Of a DNA stretch of 64,000 nt, positions 11,004 through 22,908 are shown piece after piece. The notes beneath the pieces are model-generated. The model did no database searches and was not told the DNA's origin. It saw only the letters and a list, made by a program, of their open reading frames with translations. The stretch is from Smittia aterrima (lineage: Eukaryota; Arthropoda; Insecta; Diptera; Chironomidae). The position numbers were made by a program, and so were the translations under genes. Location of the stretch: the NCBI GenBank assembly GCA_033063855.1, contig CP093830.1:22878854-22942853 (forward strand), read 5' to 3'. How positions within the stretch are numbered: the stretch's first letter is position 1; every line of letters starts with the position of its first letter.

Positions 11004-14000
11004 CTACATGATCGCCTTGTGATTTGACCAGCCATGGAAGCACTTCATGAAACGGCGCGATTCCTTGTTCTTGAGCGTGAGGAAAAGTTTTCTGGGACGG
11101 TCGGTTTGTTTTATTCGCATATGCTGAATGTAAACCTTGAGTTGAATAAAAAAATCATTAAAGAAAACATCGACATGTGTTTATCGAAAAGAAACTGACC
11201 TGAGCTGATTTATACGCCAACTTGATTTCGACTTCACTGCATCGCGATCCGAGCCATAGGAAAACTTGTTCACCGTTATCCAAGAGCATAATGTCATCGT
11301 CAGCCAAGTCATCTTGACAGAAATCAGAACCTAAGAACAAAATCATTAATCAATCGAAATACGACTGAACATCATTTGACATCTTACATTTTTCAGCCAC
11401 AGTGAAATATCCTTTTTCATTCGAACAGCGGAAAAGTCTGGTGTAGTTCATAAACTCAGCATCTAGAAATTAAAGTCATAAATAGCATTTTATAGCTTCA
11501 ATGTTCATTGATTTTACCTTTTTCATATGGTTTGGCACCGCCAAGTCCATGCCAGAAGAAGTTTTGGGGTTCTTCTCCTTCGTTGATCACTTGCAAACTG
11601 ACCCAAGGATTGTTAAACATGGTTTCAGCGATTTCTTGAATCAGCCTTGATTCTTCTGGCGTCGTCTTTGATCCAATCCAAACATAAACGATTCCAGATT
11701 CGGAATCATCTTCGGTCTCAAATGGCACATTGAGAATATAGCAAAATGCTGAGTTTAGCAGAGATGCGTCAGGTTTGATTTGAATCAATCGTGTGCACAA
11801 AGAACTTCCATTACTCCTAAGATGATAAAACTCAACAGGAAGCGTAGTCTCAGGTGACTTCTTCTTTTCAATTCTTTTGCCGGTCTTGATCACGAACTTT
11901 CCTTTGAAGTGGCTCATAAACTTTAAGTTTTCTTGTTGTTGATGTATCCTGACAACCTCTAAAGTTTCTCCGAACATCGCTTTAAACTTTTTTTGAAGGG
12001 TGAACGTAAAAGTCAGCCATCCCATATTTCCAGCGTCGCGTCCTTGCCAGAAGTAAACGACTGAAAGAAAAAGTTTTACAAAAGTTTTATTTTTAATAAA
12101 AGTTTATTCGCTTACCGCATTGAATTTCTTCTTCGCCTGGAGGCTCGTTTTCAGCAGCTTCATCACCATTTTCTGGATCTTCAACAGGGATGCAGTAACG
12201 ACAAAGAAAAACGTAACACTCTGACGAATTGAAGATTCCCAGTTCCTCCTCTGGCAATCTAATGAACTTCTTTCCTTCGAGAACGAAAGCTTCCATCGCG
12301 TCAAGATCGTAATTCCAATCTTCAGCAAGTTGTTGCGCTTCCAGCAACGTCATCGCAGGTTGCCGTGGCATAAAGAGAGCTGACAAGTCCGCCTATAAAA
12401 TTCAATTTAATACAAAGCAAGATGAAATCAAATAATTTACTACCTTAGTCTCTTGAGTCTTTGCCCATCTTGAAAGATCCGCTCCAGTTCTTGCAACGGA
12501 CTGAGCAGTTCTTGTGAAATCGACAGCAATCACTTCTTCCCAGCCAGAGAATTTGGATTTAAATACTTGATTCTCAGTCCCTTCTTGAATTCTGGTGATC
12601 ATTGAAAACTGAGGCCGATGGATCATAGCAAAAAGTTCTTGTGATAATTTAATTGCTGCAGCTCGAACCTAATTTGAAAATGTAAAATTAATCGAAGTTT
12701 TTCTATTGAATTAAGATTTAACTTACCAATCGAGTTGATTTTTTTCCAAACCAAACAAATAAGTCGGAGTGACAATCAAGAAGATAAACGCTCTTGCTAT
12801 TTAGAAGTGTGTGAACCAATTTTTGTTGTGGAATCTCTGGTTGAGGCATCTCCAAATATCCTAAGCCAAGCTGGATGATGTACAATCTAGGGCTTTTCGC
12901 TTTCCACTCCACTGCGACCGTTTTTACTTCAGGTTTATTTTCAATTTCTTCAATACCGAGAAGCTTCAAAAACTCAGAGCTCTCATTTCCTTGAACTTCC
13001 ATAAAGATCTCAGATTTGCTCTTTCGCTCGTTTTTGTTGATTTTCTCTGCCAACAGCCGAGACTTTGACTTTACAGTGTTTCGAGCTTTCTTTCCATACC
13101 AAAGGAAAAGCTTAAGACCAGCATCGAGTAAATAAACATTCTCAACATCCAATGTTTCATAATCAAGTTCGACTGGTTCCAAATGAAGTGAAATATCGTC
13201 ATTATGAATGACGTACAGTCTTGTGTTAAACTGACTATCTTCAATTGTAAAGAACCCAGTTGATGTTCGACCACCTTCGATATAAACGATGTCATTATCG
13301 AAAAGTGCTAAGAACTCATCCGATTCATCAGCTTGCTCTTCACGAATAGTCCTGCAAATCGAAAAAAATATTATTTCTCCAAAAAAATAAGCACTTTTGA
13401 AAAATCTATAAATACCTGCATCTCGCTCCAAGGTAGTTTCTCAAGTTCACAGCATGAATCGCAGCACAAGCTTTTTTGTCAAGAGTAGTGGCACTTCCAA
13501 TCCAAAAGTAAATTTCCCATGACAATTGCGTGTCGAGAAGAAACGTCTTGAGAACGATGTAGCAATCACCTTCGTAGAACTTTCCGTGAGTCACATCTTC
13601 AATTTTGTTCGGTAAAAAGTTTTCAATCTCCCAAATTGTCAATCCCGGGACTTGGCCATCATCATCTTCGAAAAATTCTGAATAATCAAGAGGAGGCTTT
13701 TCGAGTGTTTCTTCCCAACGTTTAGGTTGAAGACTTTGCAGCATTTGATCGTCGCCATTTTCGTTATTGCATTTGTCCTTTGCAATATCTTTCATGCCTT
13801 TCAAAATCTTTGCAGAATCTTGATCTCCACTCGTGTCTTGTGTTCGCGCACGTCGAAGTCTCATTTTTCGAGCGATTGCGTCGCGTGGACTTGAATTCGT
13901 TGTAGCTACTGAAGGTGGAATCTGAGCTCCTGCCAAACGAAGTTGATTTTGTAGTGAAAAGTCGATATTATAGAACTCAACGCCATCCCCTTTCTGCACT

Positions 14001-15289
14001 TCAATCGGCTTTGCTGGCATCACAAGCTCCGGATTATTGCGGAGATCTAAAATGTCCATGTCTCCAAGTAGATAAATTGAATCCGGTAGAGTAATCAATT
14101 GATTCGAGCTGAGGTTAAGCTTTTTTAAGCTTCCACATCGACAAAGCCCTTCGGGAATCATTTCAAGTTGGTTGTTAGCTGCTGAAAATATTTCCAAAGC
14201 CCCGAGCTTGCCTATTCCGCTTGGGATTCCATCAAAATTCAATTGATTGTCATTCAAGTAAAGTTGTCTAAGCTTGGCTAACTTGCAAAGAGCTGAAGGA
14301 AGAACGGAAAGTTCATTTCGCGACAAATTCAGCATCTCGAGGTTTTGTAAATTTTCGATGTGCGGCGACACTTCCTTCACTTCATTGTCACTAACGTTTA
14401 ATCGTTTCAGATTCACAAAATTGTAGATGATATCGGGAATTTTCGGCAGATTGTTCTGGGCAATATCAAGTTCAACAAGATTGCACAAGTGATCGAGCGT
14501 AGCAGGGAAGTTTAAAAGGGTGCGTTGAGTGTTTCGCATAAGAAGCACTTCAAGATTTTGCAATGAAGGTAACTGACGAAGCTGGAAAAGCTCAAGAGGA
14601 TTATGGCTCAAGTTAAGTGTTTGTAGATTAGTGAGCCGTCTTGTTTGTGGTGGAAGTGTCTCCAGGAAATTATTTGACAAGTCTAGGAAGAGGAGATCTG
14701 TTAGTCCCACGAAGAGTCCAGGAGGAATCGAGCAAATCCTTAAATAGAAGAGAGTTATTTAGTTTAAGTTTCTTATTAGAGCGAAATATCTTAAAAGATT
14801 CTTGTTGAATTTTATACTTACTGGTTGAAACTAAGGTTGAGCACCAATAAACTCTTGGCTTTTTCCAGACCTTCTGGAACTTCTTTCATTTTATTGTGCG
14901 ACAAATCCAAAGTTGTCAATTCGTAGAGGTTGAAAAGTTCATTTGGAACACCGGATGTTTTAATCTTGTTTCTCCTGATGATGAGCGATCGCAAACTGTT
15001 TAGTTGGGTAATTTCTCCGTATAATTTTTCGATTTCATTATTTTTTAACGAGAGGTGCTCAAGCTTGGCTAATCGGCCGAGCTCTTCTGGAATTTCCTTG
15101 ATTTCTGTTTTGTCTAGTTTCAAGTTTTGCAGACCTGACATAAGCGCCAGATTTTGTGGAAAATTTTTCTAAAATTAAAAAACTTGAAATTATGTCAATA
15201 CGAACAATTCTAATGTCAATACGAACGGAAAAATCATTGCGTGAGAAGTCCACAGAGCGCACAAAAGGTAAGACGCCAGTTGAACTCAT
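11004..15289 (-). CDS. fliI: Flightless-I: leucine-rich repeat plus gelsolin-repeat actin regulator
   Basis: Ten exons (minus): 15227-15289, 14822-15168, 13416-14738, 12727-13351, 12444-12668, 12116-12392, 11518-12060, 11388-11462, 11200-11330, 11004-11135; all joins keep frame, giving 1246 residues against ~1256 in fly. The first ~400 residues are leucine-rich repeats (LTTLDLSHNKMKEVPEGLEK; LPPQTRRLTNLQTL). After a charged linker (ARKMRLRRAR) comes the gelsolin-like half, beginning GLTIWEIENFLPNKIEDV, with repeats marked by VWFGKKS, YFWQGRDAGNMG and VYVWIGSK and ending FHGWSNHKAIM. The family protein binds actin and signalling partners, acts in muscle and cellularisation, and is a nuclear-receptor co-activator. 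It is head to head with Helz. Intron 1 carries an internal duplication. Confidence 0.97.
15192..15226 (-). repeat. 14 bp direct duplication in fliI intron 1 that copies the splice donor
   Basis: ATGTCAATACGAAC occurs exactly at 15192-15205 and 15213-15226, a 21 bp period. On the gene strand each copy starts with GTTCGT, and the 15226 copy is the real donor of intron 1. The duplicate therefore offers a second identical donor 21 nt downstream. Its use would add seven codons in frame but leave only a 37 nt intron, probably too short to splice well. Confidence 0.8.
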
Positions 15290-15684
15290 TCAAAATATTT
15301 TGAAATATTTTTTTCTAATTTCTGGTTAAATTATTGAAATCGTTCAACTTTAAAATTTTATAACTTTGAAAGCTTCTAACGTACGTTCAGTAAAAAGACG
15401 TTTACGCTACGTATTGACGTTGAGTTATTTCGACTGAATTTCTTCTTAGTTTATTTTAATCGGGAATAAAGCGACCGCTAAGACAAACCTCTTAGTTTCG
15501 TCGTGTAGCATTTCGAAAACGTCTCCTAAGGCAGAGATCCGGATAGGCAAAATTTGGTCGCTGGAGATGGTAAAATTGAATGAAAAGTTTCGCAAATATT
15601 TTTGCGAATTATTGACGAAAAAAAAGAAAGATTTACAATAGTTTCGCAATCTCCAAATTATTTTCTAGAGATACAGCTCGCGAC
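15290..15684. promoter_or_regulatory. Bidirectional promoter between fliI and Helz
   Basis: These 395 bp separate the two divergent start codons. There is no TATA box, as expected for housekeeping promoters. TTCAGT-like initiator sequence occurs near 15386-15392. A relatively GC-rich segment (about 15470-15560) is the likely core shared by both 5' UTRs. No long coding frame of note is present. Confidence 0.55.
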
Positions 15685-18600
15685 ATGAGTGACGGAGATG
15701 CAACGAAAAAGAACAAATCGTCATCAATCGAAAACAATCAGAAAAATAAGTCGCGAAATCAGAAAGTCAACTTAAATGAGAAAACGATGAATACAAATGG
15801 ACAAGACAAACAATCAACCTCATCATCGTCATCGGATGAAGGTAAGATGTTAGAATATTATGAGAACGGATGAATATAATTTTGTATTGTAGATCGGAGC
15901 TGGAAATTTAGACCACCTCCTCGAGGATTTACCTCTGAATCTTACGTTCTCTGTCAGAATTTCATCGACAACAATAATTGCGGCTTCGGCTCCAATTGCG
16001 TCGAAGCTCATGGTGATGAAGAATTACAAGAATGGAAGGAGAGGTTCGAAATTCGTAAAGACAAACTCGAGAAATCGTTAAAGACTCAATATGGCAAGAA
16101 AAGCTACACAGAAGATCTGCTGGAGCGCCTCCATCAATCTACAAACCCCGAAAAGATAATGAAGGAGCGACTCGATAGCGTTGAAGTTAACTGCTCCAAT
16201 GAACTCAACCTAACCGTCAGTTCAAAGACATGCAAACGCGATTGGATTTTCGTGATTAAGACAACGAAAGTGCTAAAAGCCGTTGCCTTGCTTCAGGATG
16301 AACATAGAACTCATTTCTCCATCAAACATGTTTATCCAATGTTACCGGGAAAGCAGCCGACAAATCAATATGATAGCGTCAAACCTCTTACTACCGACCA
16401 AGAATGGTTAGCGAATATTATTGAACCTGGTCAGGAATCTGATTCAGAAACTTTAGTCACCAATCGCATAAAAATTAGCTTCCAAACTGATATCTACGGT
16501 AAGAACTTTTTTCTTTCTAAACTAATTCAAGCACTCAAATTTATTTGATTTATCAGGAACTTTTCGACAAGCGGTATGCTTTGACTTCGTGGGATCTGAA
16601 GCGATTCTTGTTAAACACTTTTGTATCGATGTCGTGCCACTCGAAGAGTATGACAAAATACAAGAGATTAAGAATGACATTCTTACTGTAACAAGAACTC
16701 GATGGAACTCTTCAAATACCGATCTTGTGGCTTACAAAGCAGCACAGGTGTTCAGTGTTCATAATGCAACAGCAGCGCAAGATACTGAGAAGGAAATGGA
16801 ACTTCTTGAAAGATATCCATGTCCTCAAGCTGACACGTTTGTTCTTTCGCAAAGTACAATCAGCGGAAAGCTCAACGAGAGCAATTATCAACAATGGATG
16901 CACACTCTTTTGTATATCGAAGAAATGGCTCGCTTTGATCTCATTGCAAAATTCAATTTAACGACAAACTTGAAGATTACAAACAATTTCATTCTTGCTC
17001 CGAATGGTATGGCGACATCGACCGCAAAATATTCTCACTCGGGAGAACTCTTTGGAGTTTTGGTATGAAAAAAATCAGATGGTTCGATTTAAAGAAAAAT
17101 TTAATCATTGGATTTTATTACAGGAACTTGCTCAAAACATTTCTGAAGAGACACCACCCGGTTATTTAATCCTTAACAATTGTAATTCGTTGTATTTATC
17201 GAAGAATGACAAGAAAGAGGGAAAGCCTGAAGTTTTTGAAGCGATGATCGAAGACAAAAGCAAGAACATCATCTATCTTAAGCTCTCAGCAGAGACCGTA
17301 ACAGCACTCGAGATTAAGCACGACGATGAAGTTAAACTTGATGTCCAGTTTCAACCGAACCGACTAACTTATTGTGAATGGCATATGGCTGTGGATAAGA
17401 TTGCTGACTACAAAATTCTTTTCCCCGACACGAAACTTGGATTGGATATTCAGTGGAACCCCAAACGACAATGGGACGCAAATCTTGAGCAAAAGCTCAA
17501 TTCAAAGCAGAGAGAAGCAGTCTTGACAATTACTTCACCAATTCACATTCAGCTCCCTCCGATTCTTCTCATTGGACCGTTCGGAACTGGAAAGACTTAC
17601 ACTCTAGCGCAAATAATTAAGCAACTTCTGACACAACCTGAAGCTCGAATTCTCATTTGTACGCATTCAAACTCAGCCGCTGATTTATATATTCGTGATT
17701 TTCTTCATCCTTGGGTTGAAAATGGTGTCACTGAAGCCAAACCGCTTCGCATTTACTATCACAAGCGTTGGGTTGCAACAGTGAACCAAACCGTTCAAAA
17801 GTATTGCTTGATCGAATTAAAGTCCAATACGAGAGTCTTTAAGAGGCCGACAGTTGAAGACGTTTATAGGCATAAGATTGTTGTCGTGACTCTCTCAACG
17901 TCAATGGAACTTGCATCGCTCAACCTTAAGAAAGGATATTTCACGCATATTCTTCTCGACGAAGCGGCGCAAGCTTTGGAAAGTGAAGCGATTACTCCTT
18001 TGGCACTCGCAGACTCAAATACTAGAATCGTCCTGGCTGGAGATCACATGCAAATGTCACCTGAAATCTTTTCGAACTTCGCTCGAGAACGTAAACTTCA
18101 CGTTTCGTTGCTTGAAAGACTTTACGATCATTATCCAGCCAATTATCCAACAAAAATCCTTCTTTGTGAGAATTATCGAGCACACGAAGCGATTATTAAG
18201 TTTACGTCGGAGCTTTTCTACGATCAGAAGTTGATTGCATCTGGAAAACAACCAAGACACGAGAAATTTTATCCTTTAACATTCTTCACTACAAAAGGCG
18301 AAGATATCCAAGACAAAAACTCAACGGCCTTCTATAATAACGCAGAAGTTTATGAAATTGTCGAGAGAGTTTGTGAATTAAGGAGAAAATGGCCAACTTC
18401 TTGGGGAAAATTCAATGATACTTCAATTGGTATCATGACTCCTTATGCTGATCAAGTGTTTCGCATCCGATCGGAGCTTCGTAAGAAGAGAATGGCAGGA
18501 ATCTCAGTAGAAAGAGTGTTGAACGTTCAAGGAAAACAGTTTCGAGCCGTTTTCCTTTCAACTGTAAGAACTCGCAAGACTTGTTTGAACAAGGCAGAGG

Positions 18601-20399
18601 ATATCGATTATGGATTTTTATCAAATTCTAAACTTCTCAACACAGCAATCACTAGAGCTCAATCACTAGTTTCAGTTGTGGGAGATCCAGTTGCACTGTG
18701 CAGTGTTGGCCGTTGTAGGAAAGTATGGGAAAGATTTATCGAGACTTGTCATCAGAACAAAAGTCTTTTCGGAATAACCTGGCAGTCATTGAAATCTCAA
18801 TTAGATGGAGTCGAATTTCGGAAGACTTACGTTCTTAATCCATTAGCACCTGAGTTTGTTCCAAGAGTTCAAACAGAGAGTTATCTGAAAGAACAGATGA
18901 AGAACAACAACAGGAACAACTCAATGATGATGCCTCAAGGATCAATGTTACAATCGGGACCTCTGAACCATCAAATGAATTATCAACATAATCAGCCAGC
19001 TCATCAACATCCATTCCATCAACATATGCCGCCAGCATCTCAAAACGTTAATCCTATGATCGGTGGAGCACACAACAATCCTTTTCCACCTGTAGCTCAA
19101 CAACCAGTTGCTCCGGGATTTAATGCAAACAACAACAACATGGTTCGTCCATTTGGAAGTCCTTCCTATCATCACCACGTTGGTCCTGCTGTACATCCAC
19201 CACCTCAAACTCAGCCACAGTTTCCACCTTACAATAACACTGTTCCATTTCAAAATCCTGTGCAGCCATTCAATCAGGCTCCGGCTCATCCAAACTTTCA
19301 TCACATGAATCAACACATTAGCGGGAATAATATGTGGAACACTCCGAATACCTTGTTTCAACAAACAGTAATGGAGAAGAACATTCCATCAGCGCCTGCG
19401 ATTGGAAATCCATGGCAAATGAAACAGCAACCAATGTCACAACAGTCGCCTCAGCAAATCCGACCAGCGAATCCGATGCCTGTTATGCGCTCACCACAAT
19501 CAAATCAAATGTTTACGCCGCCGCCGCAATTCCATGCTCAACATCAACTGAATTCATTTCAAAGTCTGCCCAAGTTTTCTTCTAACAACATTGCAGACAT
19601 GAATGCTTTTAATGGTAACCATGCGGCTGCTGCGATCGATATGAATTCGTTTGTTAATCACACTTCGAAAATGACGATCAACGAGATAATGTCTCAACCT
19701 GAGTTGTTGGAGACAATTAAGAAAAGTGAGAAAGACATTCAGTTCCTTCAGAATGTTCATTTTCCAGAGAAGCAACAGTTGTATGCGATGAGTCAAATGG
19801 GAAAAACTCCATCCAACTATGGTCATTTGCTTCCACCCAACATGAGTTTCTATGACGTTGCAAACCAACCGAAGGAGTATCAGTATAGATGGTTTATGAA
19901 GCTATCGGAAACTTATGGATTGGAAGAAGCCGACAAGTTTACAGAGATTTTGCGACAAGTCCCATTGATGACAAGCAAGCCAATGAATCAAGTCGATCCG
20001 ATGTTTAATGGAATGGGAGATTCATCGAAGAACATGATGCATTTAATGAACGTACGGCAGCAACAACATCATTCAGGTGTTGAAAACAATTTGCTAAAGA
20101 TCCCCCAACATGCTGGATTCAATGATGCAAAAATGTTTCAAACTGACGAACTCGACACGATCTTCATGAACTCAGTTCAAAATCAGAAAACAGTTGAAGG
20201 ACATATGATGATGCAGAAGGAAGATTCCAATCCAAACTTTCCAGCAGCTTCCGGCTCTGGTATGAATTTCTCCGATCGCAACATTCTCAACGGAATTGAT
20301 TTGTTCAACATGACCTCGAAGCCTCTTGATCTAGAACTTGAAGGAGACAGCTCTCAACGTTCTGTCCCACTTTATCTGCGACGCTCTAACTTTGAATGA
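15685..20399 (+). CDS. Helz: Helz: CCCH zinc-finger superfamily-1 RNA helicase
   Basis: Four exons, 15685-15841, 15893-16498, 16557-17062 and 17124-20399, give 1514 residues. A Ser/Lys/Asn-rich N-terminus leads to SWKFRPPPRGF and a CCCH finger (C73-x8-C82-x5-C88-x3-H92). The UPF1-like SF1 core has Walker A GPFGTGKT at ~574-581, DEAA at ~702-705, and later motifs GDHMQMSPEIFS, NYRAHEAI, VLNVQGKQFR and LNTAITRAQ. Residues ~993-1003 (VLNPLAPEFVP) match PAM2, which binds the MLLE domain of poly(A)-binding protein. A long Asn/Gln/Pro/His/Met-rich tail follows, ending with a helical LSETYGLEEADKF region. In animals HELZ associates with PABPC1 and the CCR4-NOT machinery to control mRNA stability and translation. 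The ATG at 15685 is the first in frame. Confidence 0.93.
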
Positions 20400-21020
20400 T
20401 TATGCAGAAATATTCTTGTTTGAATTTTCATTAAATTACAATTTATTTCCTAAACAAATCGATAATGCTAATTAAATATTTAGTGAAACCTTAGTTCTAC
20501 AATTAGTCACAAAGAAAGAAAAACAAAAAAACAAAAAAAAAAACATTAAAAATTTAAAAAATACCAAAAAGAAAAATATGAAAAGTAAAGTTAAAGAAAA
20601 GATCAGCTTAGAAAACTTCGAGTCGTTTTGTATTGAGAATTTCACGGACAAACTCGCTCTGGCTGAGAAAAGAGATTTTGTAAAAGAAGGTTAAAATTAA
20701 TGATTATTTTTTATAAAATTAATAAATTTTAATTAAATCTCGAATAATAAAAATCAATGTAACAAATCAAAAATCTTTAATTCGTGTCGCTCTGTAGAAT
20801 GGCAATGTAGTTAGGGAAGGGTCCCCAATATTTCCCCTATTATGCTGAGAGCGCGAAAATGTAAAGCAGCGCATGCTTGACTCATCCACAGATGAATTTT
20901 CCAGTCGAAGAAAAACTTTTTCCAGTTGTTAAAAGGCAAAGGAAAAAATCCATTTGTTTTTGAATCATCTGAAGAAAATATTTAAGTAAACGACAGTTTT
21001 ATAGCAAAAGAGAATTTGAA
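20400..21020. other. Helz 3' UTR and Synaptogyrin promoter
   Basis: The first half is A-rich untranslated sequence with homopolymer runs near 20520-20570. The second half holds a GC-richer patch near 20810-20880 and a perfect AP-1-type TGACTCA at 20878-20884. The Synaptogyrin 5' UTR probably starts between there and 21020. No coding sequence is evident. Confidence 0.4.
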
Positions 21021-21983
21021 ATGGATTTCGCGACTGGTGGCATTGCCGCTGGTGGATTTTATGGAGCGGGCATGGCTGGCTCACGATTTGATCGTAAGTT
21101 TTGAATCTAAAAAGCACTTGATGAATCAAACTACAAACAACAAATAATCTCGTTACAGCAATCTCGTTTGTTCAGCGACCACCTATCATACTGCGAGCTG
21201 TTTGCTGGGTTAGAATTTTCATTGTGATTCGAAAGCTATTCGTTTATTTACATTTCGGTCCTTTGGGATGGCCAAGAAAAGAGAGAAAAATCGATATTTT
21301 TTCATCAAGTGTCACTTCTCGTTGTGTAACCACGCTTCTTTCAATTTTAGGTCTTCTCAATCATCGTTTTTGGGTCGATCGGATCAAACGGATACAGAAA
21401 GGAGGAGAACAACAAAGATATTTGCATTATCAATGATAATGGCACAGCTTGTTCATTTGCTGTGTGGCTCGGATTAATCGGATTCTTCGCTGCGATTGGA
21501 TTTATTGTAGGAGAATATTTCTTTGAGCAAATGTCTTCGGCAAAGTCGAGAAAGCATTATGTGCTAGGTGAGCTTTTCACGTTTCGTTAACTGCCAAATC
21601 GATAACTTGAAATCTTCTTTTTAGTTGATCTCGGATTTTCTGCTTTCTGGACCTTTATGTTCTTCGTTGGATTCTGCTACATCAGCAGTCAATGGAGTAA
21701 ATCCAATGACCCACCTAACGGTGTTGGAAGTGGCAATGTATTTTGCGCAATCTTCTTCTCATTCCTTTCAATTTTCACTTGGGCTGGTTGCACGTACTTT
21801 GCTTATCTTCGATTCAAAGCTGGTGTTACAGAGATTCCATTCCAATCGACTTATGAAAGCGATCCCGCCAATCAGGCTGCTTATTCAAGCTACCCTGATG
21901 CCAATGAAAACGAACAATATCAAGAGCCACCGTTTTCGCAACAGCAATTCCAAGGTCAGCAGTTCCAAGCTCCAACATATTAA
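21021..21983 (+). CDS. Syngr: Synaptogyrin, four-helix MARVEL synaptic vesicle protein
   Basis: Four exons, 21021-21093, 21159-21208, 21351-21567 and 21625-21983, give 232 residues, the normal family size. A short Gly/Ala-rich cytoplasmic N-terminus (GGIAAGGFYGAGMAG) leads to PISFVQRPPIILRAVCW and helix 1 (VFSIIVFGSIG). The vesicle-lumen loop has the two expected cysteines (DICIINDNGTAC). Helix 2 follows (FAVWLGLIGFFAAIGF), then MSSAKSRKHYVL, helix 3 (DLGFSAFWTFMFFVGFCYI) and helix 4 (IFFSFLSIFTWAGCTYFAY). The Gln/Tyr/Pro-rich tail ends QFQAPTY, as in other synaptogyrins. The family acts in synaptic vesicle composition and exo/endocytosis. It lies tail to tail with SLC25A46, 925 bp away. Confidence 0.95.
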
Positions 21984-22908
21984 GTTTATTCAACCAAAGT
22001 GTGTGTTCGTCAAAGTTTAAGTCCAAAAGAAAATTATTTTTTCCCTCAAAATATTTAGCTTTGAATGGAAGAGTGGAAAATGTTTGATAATCTCAAGAAA
22101 TTCAGTATTATGTTAGAGCAGAAGATGTTTTTGATGTTTTGCACTTAAAGGCCACAAAATATTTTTACAAATGCCATAAGAATTTTTCGTTAATACATCA
22201 ACTGAATTTATTTTAATTTTCGGCTTTATAGAAGAAACGAAGACACAAAATTATTTAAGGAAATTTATCTTGTTTAATGTTGAAAGATTGCAATAATTGA
22301 AAATAATCAAGCATATTTGCGAGGTAGTAAGAATAAATTATTTTAGAAGCGTGGCGAATTCTCGCTCTCGGAGATGAGCGAAACCATAGATTGCAATAAA
22401 CTGCCATTTTGCGATCTCTCTTTGTATAAACTTTAATCTATTGAGTCGAAGGATGCACAAAGAGATTTCTCGCAGGCTTAAATTCGATGAAACTGAAAAC
22501 TCGAGAGGCTCAAAAAAATTCATTGTTAAGACGAGTTTGAGAGCCTCACACTAAATAATATTCATAACTGTTGTAAATTGATATCAAAAAAGAAAATTGT
22601 CAAAACAAATGAATCGAAGCAGCAGAACAGACGCATAATTAGAAAACCCACCAAATCATAGAAATTTTGCCAGTAAACTGAATACTCATATCTCTGAATA
22701 AATATCCCGTTGTTTCGACTCAGCTTCAGGCTCCAATACGACGACAACAAAAATGATGTTTAAAAAAGAAATGTAGCTGAAACTTACTTAATAAAATTGT
22801 TGGGAATACTTATAAAAGCTTGGACTAGTTTCATTCAACGAAAGTTTTTGAAATTTTAATAATTTATTCATCTGAACTACTCGCAAACAATCGATCACAG
22901 GACTAAGC
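21984..22908. other. Convergent 3' spacer between Syngr and SLC25A46
   Basis: AT-rich, with no supported gene. Likely holds the Syngr 3' UTR. A minus-strand AATAAA (TTTATT at 22863-22868) sits 40 bp past the SLC25A46 stop and is its probable poly(A) signal. A small inverted repeat (GAGGCTC ... GAGCCTC) lies around 22503-22548. Confidence 0.5.

Noticed and set aside
22482..22548. Inverted repeat GAGGCTC/GAGCCTC considered as a MITE
   Set aside because: Only 7 bp of perfect pairing, no target-site duplication and no second copy noticed in the window.
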